Source of the DNA: Ypsolopha sequella
Lineage: Eukaryota > Arthropoda > Insecta > Lepidoptera > Ypsolophidae
NCBI GenBank assembly: GCA_934047225.1
Contig: OW203990.1
Location: 28,251,045 to 28,315,044, forward strand
Direction of reading: 5' to 3'
DNA length: 64,000 nucleotides
The first letter of the stretch is position 1. Each line of letters opens with the position of its first letter. Positions 30,563 to 42,204 of the stretch are shown piece by piece. Made by a program: the position numbers and the translations under genes. The notes below the pieces were generated by a model, which was given only the letters and a program-made list of their open reading frames with translations, ran no database searches and had not been told where the DNA came from.

Positions 30563-31205
30563 TCTAAATCACTATTGCACTGCTACCTACTGTGATGCTC
30601 TGAGAATCATAAGAACTTAACTCATAAAAAAAAACTTCCAAGAATTAGCTAAATATCAGAGACTTATCAGACACATTACTCTACCCACCTAATACCTATC
30701 AATGTAATGTACCTATGTAATTTTTGATCACTTTGTTTACACAATTACACACTTTTATTTCTTCGAATTCAGCTTGAATCAATTAAAATTTTATTCAGCG
30801 GTTCATTTAAATGTACTTATTGATAATTGTTCATAATTTCAACAACGTCACAATCAAATAATAGCTATGTTGACCTGGACGTCCTTGTAATGGAATAGGA
30901 CTGTACTTGGGCACACACCTGAACTATCGAACATTCAGCTGTCCAAATTAAAATAGTCTCAGAAATTGTGAATGACGCTTTACAATTTTATTGTTTATAT
31001 AAACAAAGTATGAATAAAAGCTGTCCTGGATGCTCATCTTTTGTGATCATACCCGAATTGGCGAAAGAGCATTGACACATCCAAGATGCTATGCCAAAAA
31101 TGTTTGTAGCATTACACGCAAGTAAGCATAATTTGCAGCATTGGACAAAGAAAGTATTGAGTTTTTAAAAATTTATTACTATTTGGTCTCTTACCAAAGG
31201 CTGGA

Positions 31206-31565
31206 TCGGTCGCTCAGCGAGCTATAGAGCGGGCTATGCTTGGGGTATCTCTGATGGATAAAATCCGAAACGAAGATATCCGTCAGAGATCGAAGGTGAC
31301 CGACATAGCCTGCCGAATCAATAAGTTTAAGTGGCAGTGGACTGGCCACATTTGTCGCCGACGTGATAACTGTTGGGGCCGTAAGGCATTGGAATGGAGA
31401 CCACGTACAGCAAAGCGCATCATAGGCCCTCCTCGTGCCCGCTGGACTGACGATCTGAAGGACGTTGCGGTGGCGGCTGGATGAGGATGACTGAGGACCG
31501 CCAAGAGTTGCGTAATTTTGGGGAGGCCTATGTCCAGCAGTGGACGAATACGGGCTGATGGATGG
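31206..31565 (+). pseudogene. LINE reverse-transcriptase C-terminal fragment (RTE-like)
   Basis: One frame reads AQRAIERAMLGVSLMDKIRN, then KVTDIACRINKFKWQWTGHI, WGRKALEWRP and PPRARWTDDL. These match the C-terminal end of insect LINE polyproteins (reverse transcriptase/endonuclease). A frameshift after AVAAG moves the remainder (RNFGEAYVQQWTNTG, stop) to another frame, followed by the GATGGATGG tail. It starts abruptly, as 5'-truncated LINE copies do. Confidence 0.88.
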
Positions 31566-32321
31566 ATTATTTGAATAACTAGTCAGTTCATAGATGTGGA
31601 TAGTTTATGGTTGGGATATTGTACGTATTACCTTTTGTTTTACACAGTCTTCCGCACAAAAGTTGTCTGCAAGTAATCGTGAACAATAACACCGCACATG
31701 AAAAATATTTTCCCCAAAATTCTCTAAGAAGTTTTAAATAACAATTTATAAAGACAAATTCTTAATTCTTAATTCTTTTGTACCTATATTTTATCCTAAG
31801 TCTATGCTACAGGCTTTTCTTTCATCATGCGTACATAAATATGATATAAAAAACAAAGAGGTTATAGAGAAGTATATATAAATAAAGACAGTGTTTCTTT
31901 GTATCTGTATGCTGTTTTCTAACAAATTGGTCCAAATTTAAACCAAGTACAGTTTCCCATTTGATAAACAGAAATGTTAGATTAATTACGGACAACGTAC
32001 ATAAATAATTATCAAATTATTATTTTTTTTTACCAAAAAATAAAAATAGTTGGAAAATTTACAAATTTATTTTGTATTAGATGTAGTATATGTAAGTATA
32101 ATAAGTGTTATGGGTCCAACTTTTAGTTATGAATTCAACTTTTAGTAGTTTTAATTCTAAAACATAAGATGGTTGTTTTACAAGATTAAAGATTTTCATG
32201 TATTTCCAAGAACTATTATATAACAATGGATGATCAATAAAACACGTGTCAAGTTGCGGTTTTGTTAACAATCAAACACTTGGTTTCAGATACGTTACAA
32301 GACGAAATAAAAATACAAGAT
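31566..32321. other. Non-coding, AT-rich
   Basis: Nothing supported. Confidence 0.5.
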
Positions 32322-32664
32322 TTGGTATGATCTGATATTGAAGTGTGTGTACCATGTATTGTGGTAGGAGAGGATCATTTGGTATGATCTGATATTGAAG
32401 TGTGTGTACCATGTATTGTGGTACGAGAGGATCATTTGGTATGATCTGATATTGAAGTGTGTGTACCATGTATTGTGGTACGAGAGGATCATTTGGTATG
32501 ATCTGATATTGAAGTGTGTGTACCATGTATTGTGGTACGAGAGGATCATTTGGTATGATCTGATATTGAAGTGTGTGTACCATGTATTGTGGTACGAGAG
32601 GATCATTTGGTATGATCTGATATTGAAGTGTGTGTACCATGTATTGTGGTAGGAGAGGATCATT
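32322..32664 (-). repeat. 57-bp minisatellite, six units
   Basis: Unit starts TTGGTATGATCTGATATTG. Being 19 codons long, it opens frames on both strands, such as MVHTLQYQIIPNDPLVPQY repeated on -. Units are nearly identical. No start context or other coding sign supports a gene. Confidence 0.95.
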
Positions 32665-32869
32665 TTGTACTGTTTGGAACCTTTTCTTGTTATAAAACAA
32701 TACATACTTTCTGAAGCAACTTTCACTAATTATATTTTGTTTTATTTTGTTATTGATAGGTATATAATTTGATTGTTAGTTACTTTGTAAGGGGGTGTAT
32801 CGTCAAAATAGACACATTTTGAAGTTATTTTTCTGCTGTTCAAAAGAAGTCCCAAGTTGAATAAATTAG

Positions 32870-33240
32870 TATAACAATTTTGGGACCTTTTTCTAGATTT
32901 TGGGCTATCAGAAACGCAATTGGAGGAAATTCACTTGATAGAAATAATTATTGAAATGAGGTCTAAATTAACACTTTTTTGATATTCTGACAAATTGGGA
33001 CAGCATACAGACTTCAAAAATATTTATTTAGATGGGTTTTAACAATACCTAAATGACTGGTTATGGAAATTTTCATAGCTATTTTAGTTAATTTTTTATT
33101 AAATTAAAACCGACTTTTTGTCAATTTTCCCGAATTTCGTCCCTCTCGCACGGCGGCTCTTTCCGCCTGGAGTAACGAAGACCTTTGCACGGACGACATA
33201 TCACCTTAAAAACTCATTTATAATTATTTTTTTAATGTTC
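32870..33240 (+). repeat. Dispersed repeat, copy 1 of 3
   Basis: GATAGAAATAATTATTGAAAT, TAGCTATTTTAGTTAATTTTT and CGTCCCTCTCGCACGGCG match 45780-46205 (+) and partly 51005-51335 (-). Confidence 0.7.
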
Positions 33241-34200
33241 CACGGTAGAGCCTAGTTTTCACTTCACTTTTGTTTGGAAAAAGTTTTTGTAATAAAGAAA
33301 TTTCAAGTTTTTGTAATAAGGAAATCTAATAATGAGAAGAATCTATATTATATTCATCACAAGAACCAAAGATCTTATGAGTAAATATAGTAAGTGTTAA
33401 AAGACTGCTAAATTAAACTACATACTTTACTGATCATACTGAATGACTTTCATAACGAAAAATTCCCTCGAAAATGAAAATTAAATTTCACTTCTCCATA
33501 CAAATCGTACATAGTTCATTATTATTAGTTACTATGGAGAGGAGAAATAACTTTCTATTTGCGCGGATATGTTTCTATGGAGAAATCATTCAATGTGATC
33601 AGTAGAATATGTGATTTAACTTTTAGATAGCAGTATATTTACAATTGGTATAGTAATGAAGGTTAACGTTGGAAACCAAGCCAAATTACTTTGTTTTATG
33701 GTTTCCAGCGCCTTCGCCTTCCTTCGGACAGAGTTCATAAAACATAGATACATCTAAATCAATTCAGACAATAATAATAGCCCTGCTAAGTGTAAAGGTA
33801 GCTACAATTTAATTCACTTTGTGTAATTTTTTTTTAATCATAATATCTGAACGGAATATTTATTTTAATATTTTCTTAATTTCCAAACAGCGAAAATAAA
33901 AATAAAAATAGGCACCTCTATTCGTTTATTCTGGTTCATTAATTCTTTAGAAACAAAGAAAAGTCACAAGATGCCAAAAAACGAGTACACCGACGTCAGT
34001 GTCAGTATTGAGTCGACAACATTTTTTATATTATCCACTAGTAATGAAACATCTTGACACAAATCCAAAATCTACATCAAAGTTACCTAATAATTCGTAA
34101 CACTAGATCTACTCCCATGTTACTGAAAACTTAACTTTATGTGTATACGCTGAAGAGCCATCTCTTCAGTTGCTGTAAATTTTGTGTGTTCACTATGTGT
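33241..34200. other. Non-coding
   Basis: AT-rich, no gene or element recognised. Confidence 0.45.
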
Positions 34201-34204
34201 ACAA

Positions 34205-34325
34205 CAAAATAATGAGATAACCACAACATAATGATATAACCACAAAATAATGACATAACTACAAAATAATGACATAACCACAAAATAATGGCATAACCGC
34301 AAAATAATGACATAACTACAAAAAT
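34205..34325 (+). repeat. 19-bp tandem repeat
   Basis: About six units of CAAAATAATGACATAACTA with variants. Confidence 0.85.
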
Positions 34326-34439
34326 AAATAACTCTTTTGAGTAATGAGCTTAAAATATTGTTCAGTGAATCTTCTCTGAAATCTCATATAACAAATTAAT
34401 TGATTCTATCCATTACCTACATATAAATTAGTAGAACTC

Positions 34440-34620
34440 CTGGATCTCATTGCAATGGGCAAAGTGGCTGGCAAAAAAAGTGTTGGTCTTTGAAAAAGGT
34501 AATGGTTTCAAAACATCAGAGAATGGATGGGTATCGTCACAAGGGCAGCAGAACTATTTCGCCTCGCGGGAGATGAAGCAAAATATGCGGAGCTGACTGC
34601 CAAACAAATTTTTCAAAGGA
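34440..34620 (+). pseudogene. LINE polyprotein C-terminal remnant
   Basis: Reads IAMGKVAGKKSVGL, then in another frame NIREWMGI..AAELFRLAGDEA, the usual end of LINE polyproteins in Lepidoptera. Interrupted by stops. Confidence 0.65.
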
Positions 34621-35244
34621 ATGAAAAAATTAATTTTCCGATGAACAATCACATTCAGATGAACCTTTGTGGTTATCTAATTTGGACATATTGTTATTCT
34701 TCTACGTAACTGATGTCTAAGTTAATTTATGATGATGAAAATTATAAAATACTTTAGAAATCGAACAATATTAAAAATGTATATACGATCTGGACTGCGA
34801 TTTACTGTAATAAGAGGAATTAGAAGGGTGAAAAGCTCAATCTGATGTGTGTTTGTTTACAACAATCTTCATTACAGTTTTAGCAGCTTGTTTACGATTC
34901 AGTACAACAAAAACAAACAATGAACGACCTTATTTTTGTCACTTAGTTACCCCGAAAACAACTTGATGAATAAACTTTTTATTTAAGGTTAATAAAGGAT
35001 TTTTTTATTACTCAAAAAAAAAGTTTTTTTTCACGTACCGGTCTTCGAGATCGCCTCCTCGAACGGCATCGGATCGGTTGGCGAATCGTCATTTTTCCGA
35101 TGGCTACCCGTATCGAACATTGGATAGGGTATCGAACGCGCGTCCGATACGACACCGCGAACTGTACTGAAGGAAAGCTCGTGTAGCAAATGTCAAAGTC
35201 ATGGCGGGAACGGCGGACACTGCCTTGTGGAAACGCTGCCGTCT

Positions 35245-35665
35245 TAAGGCGTATGACCACGCTAAATTAGCAACTCGATGTGTGTCGGTACGAATATCAA
35301 CGGAAACGACATTGAAATAATGTTCATTTCAGCGTAGCTTGAAAAGTGGCTGTTACGACAACCACTGCGTCTCCGGCTAGCACAAAATAGGAGAAAATAA
35401 TACTTTTAACATGGACGCCATGACCTAAAAAAAAAATTTGCACTTAAATTTTTTTAGATGTAAAAATTTCCTACAATGTGGTGAAATAATGATTAAAATT
35501 GCTTCAGGTGTTTGGAAGGAGTAAGAGAATTCTTGTGTTTCGATGAATTTCGATTTTTTTGTCAAAACTTACACTAGAAAAACAGTTTATGAAATTTTTA
35601 TGAAAGTTTTTGGACCACCCGTGTGGGAGGAGTAGGCCTTCAAAGACAGGTCCAAATTGCAGGTG
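35245..35665 (+). repeat. Dispersed repeat, copy 3 of 3
   Basis: Near-identical to 24510-24960, from TTAAGGCGTATGACCACGCT to GACAGGTCCAAATTGCAG. Confidence 0.8.
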
Positions 35666-35871
35666 TCAAGAGTCCATTTTGTGTACTATACTGTTCAACC
35701 TTATGTTATTTCGACGAAACGCCCAATTTCAAATCAAAGGTTTTAATTAATTAAGAAATTAATTTAGAACAGAAAAATAATTATGTGAAAATTTAAACTG
35801 GGCTTTTCGATTGCACGTCAAGTGCTTTGTCGTTCTGTTGTCCACATAGCAATATAACAAACAACAGTTCA

Positions 35872-36108
35872 GCGGGCCTATTGTGTATCTCTAGTTGCCT
35901 TCTGGACTGGGTGTCTATCATCAAAAACATAGATATACTATCGAATTCCGATGTCCTAAGGATATTTTCGCACTTGAAGTGACGACACAGATTGTTAATA
36001 GTTCAATACCCACTAAAGGCAATTTTGAAATTTCAGTTTTTAGCTATGTTTTTGATGATAGGCACCTCGTGCAGTTGGCAACTAAAGATACACAATAGGG
36101 GGGCTGGT
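35872..36108. mobile_element. MITE with inverted ends, copy 2
   Basis: Same as 15875-16108 with few changes, here outside any LINE. The shared flanks GCGGGC and GGGGGGCTGGTC belong to the element. Confidence 0.85.
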
Positions 36109-36364
36109 CAGATTATAAGGTGCGCGTAAAGTTAGCTGTCAACTGCGCTGTAAGCCCGCGCGTGTAAACCTCCTCGTCGAAGTTCTGAGAATGAGCATTG
36201 CGACGCGTCAGATAACTACTTCATGCCCGCCTTCTGTGCTGGCCCAAACTGTAATAGGAGCACTAATGAAGGCATCAGATAGTGAAGAAAATATTTATTT
36301 TGTCACGTTATACAGAGTTTTAACCTTTTTCCTTAAATAAAAGGGGGGGTATTATAATATAACC

Positions 36365-36548
36365 ATTAATGTGAACAACTTTTACTATGGGGCCAACCCT
36401 GAAATAAAAAAAACAAAACCCGCTACTTCATACATTTTGGTCGAGTAACTTTTAAATTTTCTATGGAGCAGCTGATTTTTTTTCGCGATTTCGGGTTTGG
36501 TTCCATAATAACAGTTGCTCGTAGTAACGGGTAGAAAACCTGTTTGAA
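36365..36548. repeat. Foldback element
   Basis: GAACAACTTTTACTATGGGG pairs with the right end (CCATAATAACAGTTGCTCG). A shorter relative is at 36965-37105. Confidence 0.6.
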
Positions 36549-36964
36549 GGAAGAAGGTTACATCCCGTATATGACAGAGTTTAAACACTTATTGCGGAAA
36601 CATTTGTCTATAGGCATTTTTTCACTTTAGTAAGAGCTGTTCCTTACATTTTCCACCATTCTTACAGCGTGTAACGAAAGTACCCTGAAACTTTACTTTA
36701 TCGCTTTGTGTAACATACATTGCTGTTTCCCCACCTAATTCTGATAGACTAGATGGGGCATTACCATCGATGTGTGTGGTCTTTTAAATTAGTTTGTAGA
36801 TTGCTACGCACACTGGCATATTTCCAAATAGGAATCAGACATCCCCAAGGTTATCACGTGTGACTGCCTCCCGCCAACAAATCTTCGTAAAAGTTGTAAT
36901 TTTTTATGAAAATAAATATTGGGCATTATGTTATGGTTATATAGGCCGAATATTCTTAGTACTC

Positions 36965-37105
36965 GTCCATTCAAACAACTTTTAGTATGGAGCCAACAAC
37001 GAAATTATAAAAAAATAGGTATGTACCTTTTCCGCGGAACAGCTAATTTTTTTCAGGTTTTCATGGTTGGCTCCATACTATAAGTTGTTCGTATAAACAA
37101 GTACT
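36965..37105. repeat. Foldback element, related to 36365-36548
   Basis: AACAACTTTTAGTATGGAGC pairs with GGCTCCATACTATAAGTTG. Confidence 0.7.
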
Positions 37106-37244
37106 ATCACCAATTTTCGACATTTGAGTGACTAAAAATATTAAAAAACCGGCCATGTGCGAGTAGGGCCTCGCTCTTTTAGGGTTCCGTACATATTATG
37201 ACCAATTATTTCAAACTAGATATTTAATTTTCAGTTATTTTGAA

Positions 37245-37560
37245 CTAGCTTTTGCCCGCGGTTTCGCCCGTGCTGATTTAATTTGCAATTTTCCGGAATA
37301 AAAAGTAGCCTTTGTCACTCTCCGGCCCATAGACCTTCGCTATGCAAAAAATCACGTCAATCCCACTAGCCCACGGACGTATTTATACGATCGATCCAAT
37401 TAAATTTTTTAGCTGCAATACATGTCATTATACTATTGAACGAGTGAGCGAAGCGAGCGAAGTTCTCCGAGTCTACTTGAATAATCCGGCGTTTGTATGT
37501 ATGTACGTTTGTATGAATGTCTGTCCGATGATAAATCGAGTATCGTTGATCGGAACGTCA
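37245..37560 (+). repeat. Dispersed repeat beginning AGCTTTTGCCCGCGG
   Basis: Head AGCTTTTGCCCGCGGTTTCG, AAAAAGTAGCC, then an internal AGCGAAGCGAGCGAAG-rich stretch. Relatives at 54340-54990 and 38651. Confidence 0.55.
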
Positions 37561-37843
37561 TGAAGTTTGGTAAATGAGACATTTATGATAAGGGTACGGA
37601 TTTGCGGCTACATTAGGACTTGTAATAAATAATTTATTTAGAAAATTTTCGCGATTTTTGAGATTTATAGCTTTAAAAATACATGTAATTAACGTCATTT
37701 TAATATTTTTGGAAGCTGACTTTTCGGCTTTTTTCTATCGCGTGAAGATAGTGAAACTTTTTCAGATCTACAAAATTAAATGTCCTCACCAGGAAACCAC
37801 GATTAGTGATTAGGTGTGAGATCTGTATTCAGAACGAGCTCAT

Positions 37844-38540
37844 CTCCAGCAGTGTTCTGGGTGTTGCAGGTGCTAGGTTATTCAGAAAGAGCTCACCGAG
37901 GATCTCCAGCAGTGTTCTGGGTGTTGCAGGTGCTAGGTTATTCAGAAAGAGCTGACCGAGGATCTCCAGCAGTGTTCTGGGTGTTGCAGGTGCTAGGTTA
38001 TTCAGAAAGAGCTGACCGAGGATCTCCAGCAGTGTTCTGGGTGTTGCAGGTGCTAGGTTATTCAGAAAGAGCTCACCGAGGATCTCCAGCAGTGTTCTGG
38101 GTGTTGCAGGTGCTAGGTTATACAGAAAGAGCTCACCGAGGATCTCCAGCAGTGTCCTGGGTATTGCAGGTGCTAGGTTATTCAGAAAGAGCTCACCGAG
38201 GATCTCCAGCAGTGTTCTGGGTGTTGCAGGTGCTAGGTTATTCAGAAAGAGCTCACCGAGGATCTCCAGCAGTGTTCTGGGTGTTGCAGGTGCTAGGTTA
38301 TTCAGAAAGAGCTCACCGAGGATCTCCAGCAGTGTTCTGGGTGTTGCAGGTGCTAGGTTATTCAGAAAGAGCTTACCGAGGATCTCCAGCAGTGTTCTGG
38401 GTGTTGCAGGTGCTAGGTTATTCAGAAAGAGCTCACCGAGGATCTCCAGCAGTGTTCTGGGTGTTGCAGGTGCTAGGTTATTCAGAAAGAGCTGACCGAG
38501 GATCTCCAGCAGTGTCCTGGGTATTGCGGGTGCTAGGTTA
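37844..38540 (+). repeat. 60-bp minisatellite, twelve units
   Basis: Units run in exact 60-base register and contain CTCCAGCAGTGTTCTGGGTG. As 60 is twenty codons, one frame is open throughout (repeating SPAVFWVLQVLGYSERA), giving a 241-residue frame from 37816. Units are nearly identical, and synonymous positions are no freer than others, so a repeat artefact is more likely than a gene. Confidence 0.93.
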
Positions 38541-38799
38541 ATCAGCCATCAGTTTCGGGGCACCATTGAGTTGGTGGCTCCACTGCACTTTGGGACCGTC
38601 TGGTGAATTACCTAGATTTAAGTTAGATATATATTTTATATATTGTTTACTAGCTTTTGCCAGTGGCTCCGCCCGCGTTATTCTTTATTGTACACAGAAA
38701 CATCAACACAAGCGGTTACATTAAAATGTATGTATACAAGCTTATCTCTAATAAGAGATTTCTTAGAGAAAACCTAATCAAGGTCCTGATAAAATCAAG

Positions 38800-39160
38800 G
38801 TCCTAATCAAGATCAAGCAAATACTCAAGTCCATAATCGAAAGGTCTGCCGTTTCTCGTTGTAGAGATCCCGTATCTACCTTCCAGTCCAAACATCAGAC
38901 CCAGTTCCCATGTTTTACTAAAGAACTAATCAAGACCAATCAAATAAGCTCAAACTCCAAGGGTCTGTTGTTCGTTGAGGAGATCCCGTATCCACCTTCT
39001 AGTCCCATCATCCGATTCTGGTCACCATATTTTACGAACTCACCAAGACCGACTAAATAAGCCCAAAATCCAAAGGTCTGCTGTTGTCTGTTGAGGAGAT
39101 CCCTTATCCACCTTCCAGTCCCATCATCAGACCCTGGTCATCATGTTTTACAATAAGCCT
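38800..39160 (+). repeat. About 117-bp tandem repeat, three units
   Basis: AAAGGTCTGC.GTT, GAGATCCCGTATC.ACCTTC and AGTCCCATCATC recur three times, more diverged than the neighbouring minisatellite. Confidence 0.75.
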
Positions 39161-39224
39161 TAGGACGGACGAATGGACAGAACATATAAATGTTACATAT
39201 ATTATATAGCCTTTCCACGCGGCT

Positions 39225-39515
39225 CCACCCGAACTTTGCCCCGTTTTCGGCTTGGGCGTTATTTTATTGACAACCCTTATAGCCTATAATGTTGAACAGG
39301 GTCACTACGATGGTAATATAAAAACCGCATCCAAATTCGTTCAGTGGTTTTGGAGATGTGTGCGAACAAACAAACAAACATACAAGCAAACAGACAGATA
39401 AACAGAAAATAATTTGTGTAAAATTTGTGTTCTATTACTCTTCTTTATTACTTTTCCTCAATGTACAGACACACTGGGTTCTACTCTTTTTTTATATGTA
39501 TTGATGTATTGATTA
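39225..39515 (+). repeat. Dispersed repeat, copy of 16750-17060
   Basis: Shares CCGTTTTCGGCTTGGGCGTT and GGAGATGTGTGCGAACAAAC, with a CAAACAAACAAACA run. Confidence 0.8.
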
Positions 39516-39554
39516 GTCCGTTCCTTTAATAAAATACTAACAAATCAAACATAT

Positions 39555-40345
39555 TTTTAGGGCTCCGTAGTACTCTGTTGTCTGTCCGTCCGTCCGTCCG
39601 CATGTCACAGCCTCATAACTTTAGTACCGTTCAAGATAAAAACTTGAAATTTGGCACAAAAAAAAGCATTAATTTGCCCACATATCACGATGTAAAAAAC
39701 ATGAAAAAATTTAAATTGTTCAAAAAATTTCCAGCACAAAAGTAAGAAAATTAAAAAATATTATCCTAAAAATACAATATATGTATCAAATTGTAGATAT
39801 TAAAAAGTTGAATGTAAAATTTATACTTTTATTACATTTACTGGTACTGGTTTCGAGAAATCTTAAAAAAAACACAAAAATATGTATGTCCCCCCCTTAT
39901 CTCCGAAACTGGTTGACCGAAAAATTTGAAAAAAATGTCGATTATAGACCGTAGCTGGCCAATTAAAGGAAAACTATAGCGATTGAAAAACAGTTGAGTA
40001 CAAATAAGAAATATAAAAAAGAAGTAAAACAAATGAAAAAGAATATTTTAAAAAATACAATATGGATATCATATTGTAGGTAGGTATTAAAGAACTGATC
40101 GTAAAAATTTACGGTTTGGTTATGTTTAGTTGCATCTATTTCGAGAAATCCCCCCCCTTATCTTCAAAACTGGTAGACCGACAAATATGAAAAAAATCAT
40201 GGTAACATGTGTTCACGTAAATACTACAGAGAAAATATAGCCGTTGAGAAATTCACGAAAAAAGAAATGACAAAATTAAATTCATCATCCACGATACGGA
40301 ACCCCGGGTACGCGAGTCTGACTCGCACTTGGGCGGTTTTTTTAA
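39555..40345 (+). repeat. Dispersed repeat, long copy of 20578 family
   Basis: AGGGCTCCGTAGTACTCTGT to GAGTCTGACTCGCACTTGGG; a CCCCCCCTTATCT module occurs twice inside. The 3' half is mirrored at 56893-57250. Confidence 0.75.
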
Positions 40346-40435
40346 ATATCAGAAGCCTGAAAAGTCTGGCGATGTTCATGTTCTAGGCTCAGAGGTCCAG
40401 CCATTTGAGCTATTTGAACGTAATCATCGTCGATG

Positions 40436-40540
40436 AAAGGTGGGTGTATAACCGTGGACTGTGACTTGCATTTCACAGTTAACACTCGGAACACTTCTGA
40501 CACCCCCTCAGTCAGAGATTCATGTCGTGATAATGTTTTA
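40436..40540 (+). repeat. SINE 3'-body fragment
   Basis: GTGGACTGTGACTTGCATTT, CACTCGGAACAC, GACACCCCCTCAG, TTCATGTCGTGATAATG. Confidence 0.65.
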
Positions 40541-40789
40541 TCTTATGTGAATGAAACAAATGAAAAGTCGATTTTATAGCTTTTTATTTTATATGAAAAC
40601 AATACAAAAGTATGCAAGATTGAATAGGTCAATCGATTGCTTAATGAGTCTAGAGAAGTGGTTATTTATTATTACACTGTTTGCTTCCTTATTTGGCGGT
40701 ACTAATGTTTCTTGTCACCGCTGAGATAGGTTTCTAAGGATGTCAAAAAAATTGAAATGGTGAAGTCATTATTTTTTGTATCTATATGT

Positions 40790-41070
40790 CAGTGGTGTGT
40801 ATAGAACTTTTTTCCGGAAAAGCAATCAGAAGGTCATTTGACGGTAAAAAAAATATGAAAAAATTGAAATAAAACTTTGAAAAAAAAAAGTTTATATATG
40901 ACGCCAGGGTCAGAGAATATAAAGTATTACAGGGTACTGGCTACCATAGAGTGAACATTTTCATATCAACTTTTTTTTAAGAGTGTTATTTAAATTTTTT
41001 CATATTTTTTTCATTGTCAAACTTGACCTTCTGATTGCTTTTCCGGAAAAAAGTTCTATGCACGCCACTG
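40790..41070. mobile_element. hAT-type MITE with perfect 8-bp target duplication
   Basis: The 281-bp element starts CAGTGGTGTGTATAGAACTT and ends with the near-complement CACGCCACTG; arms of over 45 bases pair, including TTCCGGAAAAGCAATCAGAA. CTATATGT flanks it at 40782-40789 and 41071-41078. Confidence 0.92.
40911..40929 (+). repeat. Recurrent motif, 19-bp form
   Basis: CAGAGAATATAAAGTATTA lies between direct repeats CAGGGT (40905-40910 and 40930-40935), inside the hAT MITE. Confidence 0.7.
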
Positions 41071-41676
41071 CTATATGTAGGTACTTGAAAGGGCTTCATG
41101 AGTTGATTGTAAACCTATATAACACCATTACACTATAGCCACCTGTTTTCTGAAAAATAAAAAAACATTTTTAAAACAGAAAAATTTGTGTGGGTAGAAA
41201 ATTTTTGTGAAACATACGTCAACTTACCCGTATCATTAAAATATTAAACCTAATATCAATAGATATTGAACATGTGTGTTTTGAAAGTGTGTTTTTTATT
41301 TTTCAGAAAACGGGTAGCTGAATTGTTGTATATTTTTACAATCAGCTCACGAAATCTTTTCATTTGATACCCCACACGATGGGTTCCAGAAAAAAATAAT
41401 CAAAAATGTCAATACAAAAATGTATGAAGTCATCATCATTCACTATTATTAACTACCATTTTGAGATGGAACCTTTTTCATTACAGTTATGTAATGAAAA
41501 GGAAAATGAGGACATACTTCTAAATTATACGGACATTGTGTCTGGCCAATGGACTTTATACTTAGCACTAAAGTTCCAATATAACACATGTATAATATGT
41601 ATATTCATTTTAACATCAAAACTAGAAAAGGTTCAAAACATAGAAGGTACAAGATTAAAAATAAACAAATCTATGC

Positions 41677-42204
41677 TCAATAGTAGTCAAAGAAATCTTC
41701 TTCCCTTTTCACGACCTTTTGCACAACTTTAGTCTGCGTCGACACTTTTTTCTTCGTTACTCCTGAAGATGTCGAGAGATTCATCATGTACCCATAAGGA
41801 TTCTGGAAGACAGTCGGCTGCTTTGGCTGTACTTTTTTCTTTGCCACTTGTGTTGATGTTGGGATGCTAGGATTCATCATGTACCCATATGGATTTTGGA
41901 AGACAGTGGGCTGCTTTGGAGGTGCCTTCTTCCTTGGTGGTTTTGGGACGTTTACGACCTCCAACTCAGTGGTTGAGGCTGTCATTTTCCTCACTGTTAG
42001 AGTTGAACCTGGTTTATAAGCATAAGGGTGAGCCAAGAGGGCCATCTGCTTAGTTTCCAGCATTTTCTTTACAGTTTTTGTGGGCGCTGGCTTTTTTTTC
42101 TGCGTCGCTGGTTTCTTTTTGGGCTCTATGGCAGCTGGCTTTTTCTTCGATGCCGCTTTTTTCTTGTCCATATGAACGTGGACATGCACATTTATAGACG
42201 ACAT
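41677..42204 (-). CDS. Basic Lys/Pro-rich protein with QPTVFQNPYGYMMN repeats
   Basis: An uninterrupted 175-codon frame starts at ATG 42204-42202 and stops at TGA 41679-41677. Residues 13-50 are a histone-H1-like lysine/alanine/proline tail (DKKKAASKKKPAAIEPKKK). A middle part contains LLAHPYAYKP, and two copies of PKQPTVFQNPYGYMMN follow, each after a KK[KA][AV].P basic lead. The end is acidic and aromatic (REEDFFDYY). The two repeats have drifted in sequence yet keep frame, which supports real coding. A TCAGTC initiator-like site lies about 100 bases upstream (42309-42304). I do not recognise the family; charge suggests binding of nucleic acid or another anionic partner. A retrocopy or a lineage-specific gene are both possible. 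Confidence 0.75.
   Translation of the reverse strand: MSSINVHVHVHMDKKKAASKKKPAAIEPKKKPATQKKKPAPTKTVKKMLETKQMALLAHPYAYKPGSTLTVRKMTASTTELEVVNVPKPPRKKAPPKQPTVFQNPYGYMMNPSIPTSTQVAKKKVQPKQPTVFQNPYGYMMNLSTSSGVTKKKVSTQTKVVQKVVKREEDFFDYY

Noticed and set aside
41406..41732. 108-residue frame on +
   Set aside because: Overlaps the 3' end of the minus-strand gene at 41677, is AT-driven and has no recognisable features.
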